Positions 43,679 to 53,234 of a stretch of DNA of 64,000 bases are shown here, in pieces. A program made the translations under genes and the position numbers. The notes beneath the pieces are model-generated. The model was given only the letters and a program-made list of their open reading frames with translations, was not told where the DNA came from and did no database searches. This DNA is from Dyadobacter endophyticus. Its GTDB lineage: Bacteria > Bacteroidota > Bacteroidia > Cytophagales > Spirosomataceae. Numbering within the stretch: position 1 is the first letter of the stretch; each line of letters opens with the position of its first letter. The stretch lies in NCBI RefSeq assembly GCF_014641595.1, contig NZ_BMIA01000002.1, positions 496,001 to 560,000 of the forward strand, in the 5' to 3' direction.

Positions 43679-46441
43679 TTATTTACCTGAAAGTGATTTA
43701 ATAAACAAAATCACCGATTCGATATCGTTATCCGAAAGCACGCCCACAAACGACGGCATTTCTTCATTATAACCTTTTATGATGCGTTTCGAAGGCGTAA
43801 GGATCGATTCGCGCAGGTAAGCCTCGTCCGCGATCACCTTGCTGCCATCGTCGAAAGTGCGCTCCGATTTGTACAGGTTCTGGAACGGCGGGCCGTACAT
43901 GCCTTTTGTGCGGGTACCTTCGGAGTGGCAGCCCGCGCAGGCCATTTTTTGGAATATTTCCCGTCCTTTTTCCGCCGTCGCCGCTGTTTCCGCCACTGCT
44001 ACGGTTGCCGTTTCCGGACGTTTTGCTGTCAGCAATGCGAGATCGACACCTTCAAAGCCTTTCAAATCCACGTCTGTCGACTGGTTAATGGTAAACCAGA
44101 ACTGGTCGTTCACTTTTTTGCCGTCTGCGGCTTGCAAATGGTAGGTTACTTCCATTTGCATCACCTCGGTCATTTCGGGTACGAGTAAGAACACACTTTT
44201 ACGATCTGCCGACGGGTACGACGCAGCCACGTACATGGTTTCCTGCCCCGTTGAACCGTCCAATTTGAAATGGCCCGAGCCGTATTCTTCGGTGCGTTTG
44301 TAATTCCATCTTTTTACTTCGAAATTCTTAGGATCGCTGGCTGTCGCTTTATCTAACGGCGAATCGAAACGGAGTACAATACCTTGCTTACCAGCCCTGA
44401 AATGGTTGGGCAAATAGCTGGGCTTGCCCGTATAGCGAAGCCTCAGTAATGCGCTGATACCATTAGAACTGGAACCCCAGAGATTAAAACCGGCCACATA
44501 CAATTGTTCATCAACGGGGTTCATCGCCCCTTTGGAAGTTGGTGCCGGGTAATTGGCATTAATCACTGAAACACCACCCTGAACAACGCTCGTAGTGCTA
44601 TCGATCAGCACGCGGAATAAGCCGGGCCTGCCGAAAGAAAAGTGGATCAGATTACCATTCAATGGCCCCATTTTGGAACTGGTGGCCCAAACCTGGCTGA
44701 TCGCCGAACGGTCGACGCTGTGGGGAATCCAGGTCAATGGCGGGGTCACGGCCGGATTATCTTTCCTGTGCAATGTGGGTTCTACACCGAAATAATCACC
44801 TTGTTTAATAACAAAAATAGGTGTAGAAGGCACGTAGTTGCCTTGCTGGTCGGAAGCGGTGAGAATGCCTTTGGTTGGGTGAATCCCTAAATAAGGGCCG
44901 CGTAAACCGGTCGCTACCACTTCCGCGCCGCGGCCGTCCGGCGAGATTTTCAGAATAGCCCCGTTCTGGTCTGAACCCGCACGGAAACCTTTACCGGTAA
45001 CCTTCGTCATACCCGGCCCATTGCTCAAACTGCCGCCTTTTGCAATGTAAAAACTACCATCCGGCGCAGTAACAAGGTCGCCCGCCCACTCGCGCGACTC
45101 CGGCGACTGCCCCATCACATTCGAAAAGTTCTCATAATAATCGGCCGTGCCGTCGTTGTTCAGATCGTGAAAATGGACAATGCCGTTTCTGTCGAAAACG
45201 TAAATTTGCTCCTTCACGATCTCGATGCTCATCGGCTCATGGAGACCCGATGCAAAGCGCCGCCATTTCAGGTTTTGGAGGTTTTTATCAATGCCCTCAA
45301 CCGTCCAGACGTCACCTTCAAAAGTTACAACCGCTGCTCTGCCATCCTTAAAAAAAGCCACATCAGCCACACGCACATTTCTTTTCCACGGATTGCTCAA
45401 AGGCAAAGTAAGTTGATCGGTCACAAATGCAGCTGTGTCGGGGGCCAACTTTCCTTGCGTCACCACCGTTTCCTTCCATAATGCAGGGCCGCCTTTTTTG
45501 AAATCAGGCAGCGGGATATGCTTGGTTTTTACAAACTTCTCAAATGCCTTTTTGTTCTTCGAAAGACCTTTCCAAATGGCGATCGTCGCTTCTCCTGATG
45601 CCGATACGGTTACGGTCAGATATTTCCCTTCTTCCACCCCTGCCTGCCAGTTCGGTTTGCCTTTGCCCAAAACGGCCACTGCGGTAACGGTGTCCTTGCC
45701 CACGCCCTGGTACACATACGCAATGCGGCCTTTTACTTCGCTGCCAGTTGCATTATCGATTTCAGCGGCAGTCAGAAACAATTCCGTAGAAACATCCCCG
45801 GCCTGGATCGCACGGGTAAACGCGACGCCTCCATCGAAATGCGCACTTCCGGGTAGCTCGTAAATACGCGCCTTCCCTACCGAATAGTCGAGTATCGAGC
45901 GATTTCCGTAGACATACACGCCATTATACCGCCCACGTTCTGCCGGAAGCGGCTTCCAGGTCGGCGGCAACGATTGATCGGTGCGGTAGGCAGGCTTTCC
46001 TGTCGACCATCCCGCGTAGGCGCCTGTTGCGAGCACTGGCGAGCCCGGAACGGTGGCTATGTTGTTGTTCTTGTTAAAAAAATCCTTGTACGAAACCTGC
46101 GCCATGAGGACCATCGGCAGGAACTTGCCCGTCCACGCTACCGACCACCGCAGCAGATCGGTATCGAAACACGCATAAGCACTGTCGCCCAGCTGCAAAG
46201 CAAGGGTACGCGCGGCCTGGTTATCTTTCGGAAAACCGCCGCCCAGTTTGCGGGCGTCCACGGATGTCGAAATATAAGGGAAGCCAGGTTCTACAAACGA
46301 AGCCAGTTGCAGCGAATCAGGGCGGTCGGAAGCGGTGTTGCGGGTATAGGTGTAGCCGGTCATCAGCACGGATGCCAGGGTAATGCCTCCAAGCAGGGCA
46401 ATGCCCCACCGTTTGCCCCGGTACTTAGGAATGTTAAGCAT
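43679..46441 (-). CDS. Large secreted c-type cytochrome protein with DUF6797-like N-terminus
   Basis: 920 residues. An N-terminal hydrophobic segment (WGIALLGGITLASVLMTGYT) is followed by a region that I recall as DUF6797 (FPYISTSVDARKLGGGFPKD, then LLRWSVAWTGKFL and GVYVYGNRSILDYSVGKARI), a long beta-propeller (about 330-660; GDVWTVEGI, GIVHFHDLNNDG), and a C-terminal cytochrome c domain with haem site CAGCH near residue 835. Periplasmic redox protein; substrate unknown. It faces the molybdopterin oxidoreductase genes across a shared hairpin and could be its electron acceptor, but that is inference. Confidence 0.75.
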   Translation of the reverse strand: MLNIPKYRGKRWGIALLGGITLASVLMTGYTYTRNTASDRPDSLQLASFVEPGFPYISTSVDARKLGGGFPKDNQAARTLALQLGDSAYACFDTDLLRWSVAWTGKFLPMVLMAQVSYKDFFNKNNNIATVPGSPVLATGAYAGWSTGKPAYRTDQSLPPTWKPLPAERGRYNGVYVYGNRSILDYSVGKARIYELPGSAHFDGGVAFTRAIQAGDVSTELFLTAAEIDNATGSEVKGRIAYVYQGVGKDTVTAVAVLGKGKPNWQAGVEEGKYLTVTVSASGEATIAIWKGLSKNKKAFEKFVKTKHIPLPDFKKGGPALWKETVVTQGKLAPDTAAFVTDQLTLPLSNPWKRNVRVADVAFFKDGRAAVVTFEGDVWTVEGIDKNLQNLKWRRFASGLHEPMSIEIVKEQIYVFDRNGIVHFHDLNNDGTADYYENFSNVMGQSPESREWAGDLVTAPDGSFYIAKGGSLSNGPGMTKVTGKGFRAGSDQNGAILKISPDGRGAEVVATGLRGPYLGIHPTKGILTASDQQGNYVPSTPIFVIKQGDYFGVEPTLHRKDNPAVTPPLTWIPHSVDRSAISQVWATSSKMGPLNGNLIHFSFGRPGLFRVLIDSTTSVVQGGVSVINANYPAPTSKGAMNPVDEQLYVAGFNLWGSSSNGISALLRLRYTGKPSYLPNHFRAGKQGIVLRFDSPLDKATASDPKNFEVKRWNYKRTEEYGSGHFKLDGSTGQETMYVAASYPSADRKSVFLLVPEMTEVMQMEVTYHLQAADGKKVNDQFWFTINQSTDVDLKGFEGVDLALLTAKRPETATVAVAETAATAEKGREIFQKMACAGCHSEGTRTKGMYGPPFQNLYKSERTFDDGSKVIADEAYLRESILTPSKRIIKGYNEEMPSFVGVLSDNDIESVILFIKSLSGK

Positions 46442-46575
46442 GTATGGTTCAGGTGATAAAAGAACAATTTTTAAATCTATGCAAAATAGGAACTTACTGG
46501 AATACTAATGACCAATTTTCGGCCCCTTATCCCTTACAGCTTGTGAAAAAGCCTTCCCATTGAATATTAAATCAA

Positions 46576-46583
46576 TATATTTG
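46576..46583 (+). promoter_or_regulatory. -7 element of the purine permease gene
   Basis: TATATTTG fits TAnnTTTG exactly and lies 17 bp before the ATG at 46601, giving a very short leader. No -33 TTTG at the right spacing was found. Confidence 0.5.
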
Positions 46584-46600
46584 AAATAAACCTGAACGAT

Positions 46601-47893
46601 ATGACCTTATTTTCCGGGCTTCGCAAAGAGCAGATCTCCACCGAAATCCTGGCCGGGATTTCCTCATTCCTGGCAACGGCGTATATCATCGTCGTCAACC
46701 CGTCGATCCTCAGCCAAACCGGCATGCCGTTCCCTGCCGTGCTTACAGCAACGATCCTCGTGTCGTTTTTTAGCAGTCTGATGATGGGCCTTTACGCCAA
46801 CAACCCTATCCTGGTCGCGCCGGGAATGGGCCTCAACGCGTTTTTCACCTACACGGCCGTGCTCACCGACGGGCTGTCGTGGCAAGTGGCGCTCGGGACG
46901 GTATTCTGGTCGGGGATCTTCTTCCTTATTTTATCTGCATTCAACATCAGGGCCTACATTGTCAAGGCCATTCCAAAACCGTTACGCTTCGGCATCGCGG
47001 CGGGAATAGGGCTGTTTATCACGCTTATAGGTTTTGCCAATGCCAAATTCATCGTGCCCAATCCGGCGACGATGATCAGCCTGGGCAACCTCAATGCGCC
47101 CACGCTCACATTCATCGCCGGTTTGCTTGTGACGGTGATCCTGCTGATCCGCAATGTAAAGGGCAGCATCCTGATCGGCATTGTCATCACAAGCCTGCTC
47201 GCCTGGCCGATCGGTCGCTGGTGGGGTGGCACAGAAACCGTTATCACCATCGATCATCTCGTTTCGAAACCCGATTTCAGCCTGCTTTTTCAGCTCGACC
47301 TCGTCCATTCGCTTCGATGGAGCCTGGCACCTATCATTCTTGCGTTCGTATTTACCGATATGTTCGACAGCCTTTCCACGTTCGTCGGGCTGGCAGAAGC
47401 CTCCAATCTACTCGACGAAAACGGCGAGCCCCGCAATATCCGACGCTCGCTGATGGTGGACGCCATTTCAACGACCATCGCCGGGCTCACGGGCAGCAGT
47501 CCCGGTACGGCTTACATTGAATCGGCAGTAGGGATCGAGCAGGGTGGCAAAACGGGTCTCACCGCGGTTACCGGCGCCATTTTGTTCCTGCCATTTCTGT
47601 TCCTTTCGCCTTTGCTGAGCGCGGTACCCTCTATCGCCACCGCGCCTGCTTTGGTGCTGGTAGGTGTTTTTATGATGAAACCCGTGATCCGCATCAGCTG
47701 GAATGATCTTTCAGAAGCATTTCCGGCTTTCCTCGCCATGGTTCTGATCCCCTTTACCTACTCCATTACCCAGGGCATTATCTGGGGATTCCTGAGCTGG
47801 ACGGCCCTGAAATTGCTCTCGGGACGGGCCAAGGACATTAGTATTGCCCTCATTATCATTGATATTTTCGCCATACTGGCCCTGATTTTTTAA
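46601..47893 (+). CDS. NCS2-family purine permease (AzgA/PbuG-like)
   Basis: 430 residues, 12 to 14 membrane helices. Signature sequences include TEILAGISSFLATAYIIVVN, APGMGLNAFFTYTAVL, FGIAAGIGLFITLIGFANAK, and FTDMFDSLSTFVGLAEASNL with GLTGSSPGTAYIESAVGIEQ, all characteristic of the hypoxanthine/guanine/adenine group. It imports a purine base with a proton. The gene is followed 7 bp later by an exported MTA/SAH nucleosidase, so the pair could release adenine outside the cytoplasm and take it up. Confidence 0.92.
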   Translation: MTLFSGLRKEQISTEILAGISSFLATAYIIVVNPSILSQTGMPFPAVLTATILVSFFSSLMMGLYANNPILVAPGMGLNAFFTYTAVLTDGLSWQVALGTVFWSGIFFLILSAFNIRAYIVKAIPKPLRFGIAAGIGLFITLIGFANAKFIVPNPATMISLGNLNAPTLTFIAGLLVTVILLIRNVKGSILIGIVITSLLAWPIGRWWGGTETVITIDHLVSKPDFSLLFQLDLVHSLRWSLAPIILAFVFTDMFDSLSTFVGLAEASNLLDENGEPRNIRRSLMVDAISTTIAGLTGSSPGTAYIESAVGIEQGGKTGLTAVTGAILFLPFLFLSPLLSAVPSIATAPALVLVGVFMMKPVIRISWNDLSEAFPAFLAMVLIPFTYSITQGIIWGFLSWTALKLLSGRAKDISIALIIIDIFAILALIF

Positions 47894-47900
47894 ACTCAAC

Positions 47901-48707
47901 ATGAAGAAAAATTCACTGCTCACATTCCTCTTTCTACTCATCGTTCTTTCTGTTAAATCCCAAAGCGTTACCGGTATTCTCGGCGCATTTCCGCCTGAAC
48001 TGGTATTGCTGGAAAGCGAAATGACACAGAAAAAAGATACGATTATCAGCCAGATCCGGTTCATTAAGGGCGAGCTGCGAGGCCGGCGCGTCGTGCTCGC
48101 GGAAACGGGGGTCGGGAAGGTCAATGCCGCCATTACCACCGTCGTGATGATCCAGCATTTTAAACCGCGAGAAATCGTGTTTTCAGGTATTGCGGGCGGT
48201 GTGGATCCCACGCTGGCGCCGGGCGATCTGGTGATCGGGACGCAGATCGCCTACCATGATTTCGGGCAGATCGACGACGCCGGAATGCATTATTGGGCTA
48301 CGAAAAACCCTTTTACCAAGAAGGAAAACCCGCTGAAATTCCTCTGCGATTCCGCATTGATCAGCAAGGCCCTTTCGGTTTCCAAAAACCTGAAACTGGC
48401 GAAGGTGGAGCGGGGCAACGGCAGCTTTGTCCCCGCTGTAAAAAAAGGCATTATCGTCACGGGCGACCAGTTTGTCTCCTCCGAAAAAACCACTCAGCGG
48501 CTACTGAAAGACCTGCATGCAGCCGCTACGGAAATGGAAGGGGCAGCCATCGCGCAAACCTGCTACCAACAGAATACGCCGTTTCTGATCATCCGGAGCC
48601 TCAGCGACAAAGCCGATGGCAAAGCCAAGGCGGATATGGACCAGTTCTACCATGTAGCAGCACATAATGCAGCGACGCTCGTTATGGCCGTGGTTGCGGA
48701 ACAGTAG
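47901..48707 (+). CDS. mtnN: 5'-methylthioadenosine/S-adenosylhomocysteine nucleosidase, exported form
   Basis: 268 residues. The fold is that of MTA/SAH nucleosidase: GILGAFPPEL with E33 on the position of E. coli E12, SGIAGGVDPTLAPGDLVIGT, ATEMEGAAIAQTC (E174 equivalent) and IRSLSDKADGKAK (D197 equivalent), so all three catalytic residues are kept. Unlike typical enzymes it begins with a hydrophobic leader (KNSLLTFLFLLIVLSVKSQS, about residues 3-22), predicting export to the periplasm. The product would be adenine plus a thio-ribose or homocysteine-ribose, fitting the purine permease encoded 7 bp upstream. Its end overlaps the convergent ClC gene by 26 bp. Confidence 0.85.
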   Translation: MKKNSLLTFLFLLIVLSVKSQSVTGILGAFPPELVLLESEMTQKKDTIISQIRFIKGELRGRRVVLAETGVGKVNAAITTVVMIQHFKPREIVFSGIAGGVDPTLAPGDLVIGTQIAYHDFGQIDDAGMHYWATKNPFTKKENPLKFLCDSALISKALSVSKNLKLAKVERGNGSFVPAVKKGIIVTGDQFVSSEKTTQRLLKDLHAAATEMEGAAIAQTCYQQNTPFLIIRSLSDKADGKAKADMDQFYHVAAHNAATLVMAVVAEQ

Positions 48708-49986
48708 CTACCTGCCCGCCAGTCGCTTGTTTGACCTGATAAGTGTAAACCGAGTACGGGAAAATCGCCGCAGCTACCCATTTAGAAACGAGGCTCGCGA
48801 TCACGATCGGGATAAAGAGAATATAGTTGTCGGCTAACGCGCACACCAGGAAAATAGAGGTAAACGGCGCGTGAATGCTGCCACTGAGCACAGCCGCCAT
48901 GCCTATCAGCACAAAATTGACAGGTATCAGGCCGAGTCCGAAATAGTGGTTTAATACAACACAGACAATCAATCCGAGAAATGCGCCGATGAACAGGCTC
49001 GGCGCAAAAACGCCTCCATCACCACCTGCGCCAAGTGTAACCGACGTCGCGACAGGTTTGAGTAGCAGTACCACGAGCAACGGCAGTATGACGGCCAATG
49101 TAGGCGCGTCGGCCTGACGGAATACATGCTTGATCCCTTCATAACCTTCGCCGTAAAGGTTCGGTACGAAGAAAATCATCGTTGAAATCAGCAGCGAGCC
49201 ACCAATAATACGGGCATAATCGTTTTGCAGCGAACCGAAAAACTTCTTGCAAAACAGCACGCATTTGGTAAGATAAACCGAATTGAGCCCTGCCAGCACA
49301 CCCAGCAGGATCATGTAAGGCAGTGCCTCCGTGCGCCAGTTGGTGACGCTGAAATGGAAGACTTGTTTGTAAAAAAAGAAGCGGGTAATCAGGTACGACG
49401 AAAGCACGGCGGTAACCACCGCTGCGGTGTGCAGTTTGCTTTTTCTTCTTGTAAACACCTCAAAGGCAAATAGAAACCCGGCAACAGGTGCATTGAAAAG
49501 GGCCGTTACCCCCGCGGCCAGCCCCGCGCACACGAGATCCGTACGGTACTTGCGCAGATAGCTCACTTTCCGGCTCGACAATGCGCCAATAGCCGCCGTT
49601 GAAACCACAGTGGAGACTTCGATGCCCGTGGAGCCGCCGAAAATTACTGTCAGCAGGCCATTGAAATAATGAGAGGGAATTTTGTAAGCAGGCAATGTGT
49701 GGGCATTTTTATTGATCGTATCCAGCACTTCCTTGATCCCTTTATTGGCTTTGTTATGAAATAGGAAATAGCGCAGCAAATGAATGGTAGTGAGGCCGAT
49801 GAGCGGAATAATGAAGATCAGATAACGATTGTGCCGCAAGTTTTCCAGGAAAGCCTCCTCGTAATGCTCTGTAATGACTTTGAGGGTATCGGCTACCAAT
49901 GCTGAAAAAACGCCGGTTACAGCTGCCGCGAGCACTACCGCGATCACCCTTTGGGATTTTTTTACTTTATATGAATTCAGTTCCAT
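48682..49986 (-). CDS. ClC-family chloride channel or Cl-/H+ antiporter
   Basis: 434 residues, about ten membrane helices. ClC motifs: GGSTGIEVS (the G-x-E-x-P region, with the gating Glu kept but the usual GREGP altered), GLAAGVTALFNAPVAGFLFA, and GAGGDGGVFAPSLFIGAF near residue 322 (the GxFxP chloride-binding loop). No C-terminal CBS domains, so this is a short bacterial form. Membrane location; role in ion balance. The gene overlaps the MTA nucleosidase end (convergent), and its promoter region faces 50300 across 313 bp. Confidence 0.9.
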   Translation of the reverse strand: MELNSYKVKKSQRVIAVVLAAAVTGVFSALVADTLKVITEHYEEAFLENLRHNRYLIFIIPLIGLTTIHLLRYFLFHNKANKGIKEVLDTINKNAHTLPAYKIPSHYFNGLLTVIFGGSTGIEVSTVVSTAAIGALSSRKVSYLRKYRTDLVCAGLAAGVTALFNAPVAGFLFAFEVFTRRKSKLHTAAVVTAVLSSYLITRFFFYKQVFHFSVTNWRTEALPYMILLGVLAGLNSVYLTKCVLFCKKFFGSLQNDYARIIGGSLLISTMIFFVPNLYGEGYEGIKHVFRQADAPTLAVILPLLVVLLLKPVATSVTLGAGGDGGVFAPSLFIGAFLGLIVCVVLNHYFGLGLIPVNFVLIGMAAVLSGSIHAPFTSIFLVCALADNYILFIPIVIASLVSKWVAAAIFPYSVYTYQVKQATGGQVATVPQPRP

Positions 49987-50299
49987 GTCTTATCTTAAAT
50001 CGGAGAAACCCAGCCCCACATTCAAAGATAACGCCGGTCAAAGGTTTTTTGTCTACGCTAACCATGGTTACATCTTAATTTAATCCAATTTCATCGATAA
50101 ATAAAAAATGATATCCGATCGTTACCATTCGATAATTTATGCGACTGCCAATAACAGATTAAATACGCCGCCGACGCGCTGAAAATTTACATGCAAACCC
50201 ATCGCTTCAACCGGTAGGTTTGCCGCATCCGCTACTTTATAATACGCTGGACATATTATGCTGGCCGTTCATTGTCAACTCATTAAACGCACATAAACG
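49987..50299. other. Divergent intergenic region with a candidate promoter
   Basis: 313 bases between the ClC start and the gene at 50300. It contains TAGGTTTG (50215-50222), an exact TAnnTTTG match on the plus strand, 78 bp before the ATG at 50300. No -33 TTTG at standard spacing was found. The rest is AT-rich with no RNA gene or repeat seen. Confidence 0.45.
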
Positions 50300-51409
50300 A
50301 TGAAGAAGGTTTATTTTTTGTTGGCCGCACTTGCCGGGCTCGTGTTCCTGGCCAACACTTCGCGCGTGAGGCCTGCCAAATACGGCATGGCAGTCGGTAC
50401 GCCGGAGATCCGATCGATCAGCGGGCTGGCTTTCGGGCCGGACGGGGTGCTTCTTGTGGGCGATTCCAAAAGTGCGACGGTTTTCGCGATCGACACGAAA
50501 GACGCGACCGCCAATGTAAGTACACAACCTGTTGAAATAAAGAACATTGACCAGAAAATAGCTGCATTACTGGGAACAGATGCCGCTAACATCAGTATTC
50601 AGGACATTGCCGTAAACCCTGTTTCCAAAAACATTTACTGCGCCGTGCAAAGTGCCGATGGTACACCAGTCCTGCTCAAAATCACCGGCGACAAAATCGA
50701 AGCGGTAAGTACTAAAAATATACCGTTTTCGAGCCTCGCGCTTAATAATGCACCTGCGGAAGACGCGAAAGACAAACGTGGTAATTCTGTGAGGGTTGCG
50801 GCGATTTCGGATATTGGTTTTGCCGATGGGAAAGTGCTGGTGAGCGGGCTCTCCGGTCAGGAATTCAACTCAACTTTCCGCAGCATTCCTTTCCCTTTTA
50901 CCAACAAACAGGACCAATCAACGCTGGAAATCTATCATGCCGCGCATGGCAAATATGAAACACTGGCGCCGATCCGCACATTTACAACGGCTGAAATCAA
51001 GGGTAAAAAGTACCTGGTAGCGAGCTACACCTGCACGCCGCTGGTCCTTTTCCCGATGGACGAGCTCAAACCCGGTACGCATGTAAAAGGCCGCACCGTC
51101 GCCGAAATGGGTAGCGGTAATTCGCCGATCGATATGGTGACGGTAAGCAAAGGCGGAGAGTCGTTCCTGATGATGTCCAACTCTGCCCGGCCCGTTTTCA
51201 AGGTAAAATACAAAAGCATCGAAGCCTACCAGGGCGCGCTGACGACCCCTGTTGAGGAAAGTTTCGCGACGGCGGGCGTCGATTTCGTGTCTCTGCCGGT
51301 GACGAATGTGATTCAGATGGACAAGCTGGACGATTCGCGCATGATCATCCTGCAACGCCGGTCCAACGGCAGCCTCGACCTCTGGACTTCGAGTGAAAGG
51401 TATTTGTAA
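50300..51409 (+). CDS. Secreted protein of unknown function, beta-propeller-like
   Basis: 369 residues. Signal peptide (MKKVYFLLAALAGLVFLANT). The body has propeller-like repeats (SISGLAFGPDGVLLVGDSKS, DIAVNPVSKNIYCAVQSADG, ISDIGFADGKVLVSGLSGQE), and a late PIDMVTVSKGGESFLMMSNS. No cysteine or metal motif stands out. Periplasmic or surface. Its last 17 bases overlap the next gene, so the two are an operon. Family not recognised. Confidence 0.75.
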   Translation: MKKVYFLLAALAGLVFLANTSRVRPAKYGMAVGTPEIRSISGLAFGPDGVLLVGDSKSATVFAIDTKDATANVSTQPVEIKNIDQKIAALLGTDAANISIQDIAVNPVSKNIYCAVQSADGTPVLLKITGDKIEAVSTKNIPFSSLALNNAPAEDAKDKRGNSVRVAAISDIGFADGKVLVSGLSGQEFNSTFRSIPFPFTNKQDQSTLEIYHAAHGKYETLAPIRTFTTAEIKGKKYLVASYTCTPLVLFPMDELKPGTHVKGRTVAEMGSGNSPIDMVTVSKGGESFLMMSNSARPVFKVKYKSIEAYQGALTTPVEESFATAGVDFVSLPVTNVIQMDKLDDSRMIILQRRSNGSLDLWTSSERYL

Positions 51410-52514
51410 GATTTCGACAAACCGATTGGTCAGGCTGGCGTACATCCCCGGCCTGACTTTTTTTGTATGCCTTATCGCCTGTCTTCCTGAGAGCGCGAAT
51501 CAGTCGATCGACATTCAATGGAAAAACGGGCAGGCCTTCGCCATCCGAATTCCTGGCGCCCTTGCAGCGGACATTCCGGAAGATTCCATTTTTTCTCTGG
51601 TAACAGTCAATATAGCCGGCCAACAAAATCCCGTAGGCATTCTGGGCTCGTTCGAACAAAAAGAAAGCGGGCTGCTGTTCACGCCGATGATTCCCTTCAC
51701 GCGCGGCATGCATTATGACGTACGTGTACGCGACACGCGCGTGGGAGGCTTTGAAGTCCCTGAAAATAATGCTGGTAATGCGCCAAGGGTTATTGCCATT
51801 TATCCTTCGGCCGACACGCTGCCTGAAAACCTGCTGAAAATCTACCTGCATTTCAACCAACCGATGCGCGAGGGGCTTTCAGCGAAATATATAAAACTCA
51901 TTAAAAACAAGCGCGATACCATCGACGGCGCATTCCTGGACCTGCAACCGGAATTGTGGAACCCGGAGCGGACGGTTCTGACACTCTGGCTCGACCCTGG
52001 TCGCATCAAACGTGATTTACAGCCTAATAAGCGACTCGGCGCGCCCATGCAGCGCGGCACGCATTACGAGATTGCGATATCGCAGGCCTGGACCGACGCG
52101 CGCGGGAAACGTCTCGCCAAAGCCTACCAAAAGGCGTTTGTTACCATCGCGAAGGACTCGCTCTCGCCGCAACCTTCGCAATGGACATTGGTACCACCCA
52201 CAGCCGCCACGAAGCAAGCATTGAAGATCGATTTTAAAGAACCGCTCGATCATGGCCTTTTACAAGAAGTATTTACTGTACAAGACGGCGCGGGCGAGAA
52301 GATCTCGGGTCAATGGCAAATTGGCAAGGCTGAAATACAATGTCATTTTATTCCGGATGCAAACTGGAAAGCCGGTTCTTATAAAGTTCTGATCGAACCC
52401 AGGTTAGAAGATTTGGCAGGGAATAACCTCGTTCGCCCCTTCGATAGGGATATTACAAAAACGTCGGAGGCTGTCACCGGCGAAATCGCTTTACTGCACT
52501 TCAATGTCAAGTGA
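51393..52514 (+). CDS. Lipoprotein with Ig-like (SbsA-type) domains, unknown function
   Basis: 373 residues. The start is a GTG at 51393 within the upstream gene; it gives a leader ending in a lipobox LIAC (C30), so an outer-membrane lipoprotein is likely. The sequence contains two Ig-like segments of the SbsA/DUF4959 kind: PRVIAIYPSADTLPENLLKI, YLHFNQPMREG and QALKIDFKEPLDHGLLQEVF, GSYKVLIEPRLEDLAGN. These bind or present ligands at the surface; the actual role is unknown. Its stop (52512-52514) directly abuts the convergent regulator gene. Confidence 0.7.
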   Translation: MKGICKISTNRLVRLAYIPGLTFFVCLIACLPESANQSIDIQWKNGQAFAIRIPGALAADIPEDSIFSLVTVNIAGQQNPVGILGSFEQKESGLLFTPMIPFTRGMHYDVRVRDTRVGGFEVPENNAGNAPRVIAIYPSADTLPENLLKIYLHFNQPMREGLSAKYIKLIKNKRDTIDGAFLDLQPELWNPERTVLTLWLDPGRIKRDLQPNKRLGAPMQRGTHYEIAISQAWTDARGKRLAKAYQKAFVTIAKDSLSPQPSQWTLVPPTAATKQALKIDFKEPLDHGLLQEVFTVQDGAGEKISGQWQIGKAEIQCHFIPDANWKAGSYKVLIEPRLEDLAGNNLVRPFDRDITKTSEAVTGEIALLHFNVK

Positions 52515-53234
52515 CTAACGGTTCTTATCCATTAGCCTCCGGTTTACCACCTGTTCAATTACCTGCTCACGGTAATTCCGGCTGATGGGAATACGATGCG
52601 GCTGAATAAAGATCTCATTTCCGTCGATCCCCTCGATTTTCCCGATCGAGACAATATAGGATTTATGAATGCGGATAAAATGCCGGCTATCAAGGTTTTG
52701 TTCGAGGTGTTTGAGGTTGAGCAGCGTAATGTACTTGCCTTTTCGAGTATGGATCGTGACGTAGTTTTGAAGGCCCTCGATATACAGAATATCATCGAAG
52801 AAAATCTTCTCGTATTTGCTGCCGCATTTGATAAAAAAATAGTCTTCCTCGGTCTTCGATGTTGCGGATTTGGTCAGCAGTTTGTGATAATCCCTTGCCT
52901 TGCCCGCCGATTTGAAAAAACGCTCGAAAGTGATCGGTTTCAGCAGGTAATCCATCACATTGAGCTGAAATCCTTCCAGCGCGTAACTCGGGTAAGCCGT
53001 GGTTATGATGGCCATCGGCGGGTTCTGCACGATTTTCAGGAAGTCGATACCGCTCATTTTGGGCATTTGAATGTCCAGGAAAATCAGGTCGACAGGCTCG
53101 CGGTCCATAAGACTGATGAGTTCGACCGGGTTTTCGCAAACGCCTGTCAGTTTCAAAAAATCCACTTCCTTCACATAATCAGCCAGCCCTTCCCGCGCCA
53201 GCGGTTCATCATCTATTATCGCACAATTGATCAT
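52515..53234 (-). CDS. LytTR-family response regulator
   Basis: 239 residues: REC (1-118) with D8/D9, D54 in LIFLDIQMPKMSG, K104 in LLKPITFE; LytTR domain (about 132-237) with YFFIKCGSKYEKIFFDDILY and HFIRIHKSYIVSIGKI. The ATG directly abuts the stop of the kinase gene, so they form one operon. Targets unknown. Confidence 0.92.
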   Translation of the reverse strand: MINCAIIDDEPLAREGLADYVKEVDFLKLTGVCENPVELISLMDREPVDLIFLDIQMPKMSGIDFLKIVQNPPMAIITTAYPSYALEGFQLNVMDYLLKPITFERFFKSAGKARDYHKLLTKSATSKTEEDYFFIKCGSKYEKIFFDDILYIEGLQNYVTIHTRKGKYITLLNLKHLEQNLDSRHFIRIHKSYIVSIGKIEGIDGNEIFIQPHRIPISRNYREQVIEQVVNRRLMDKNR

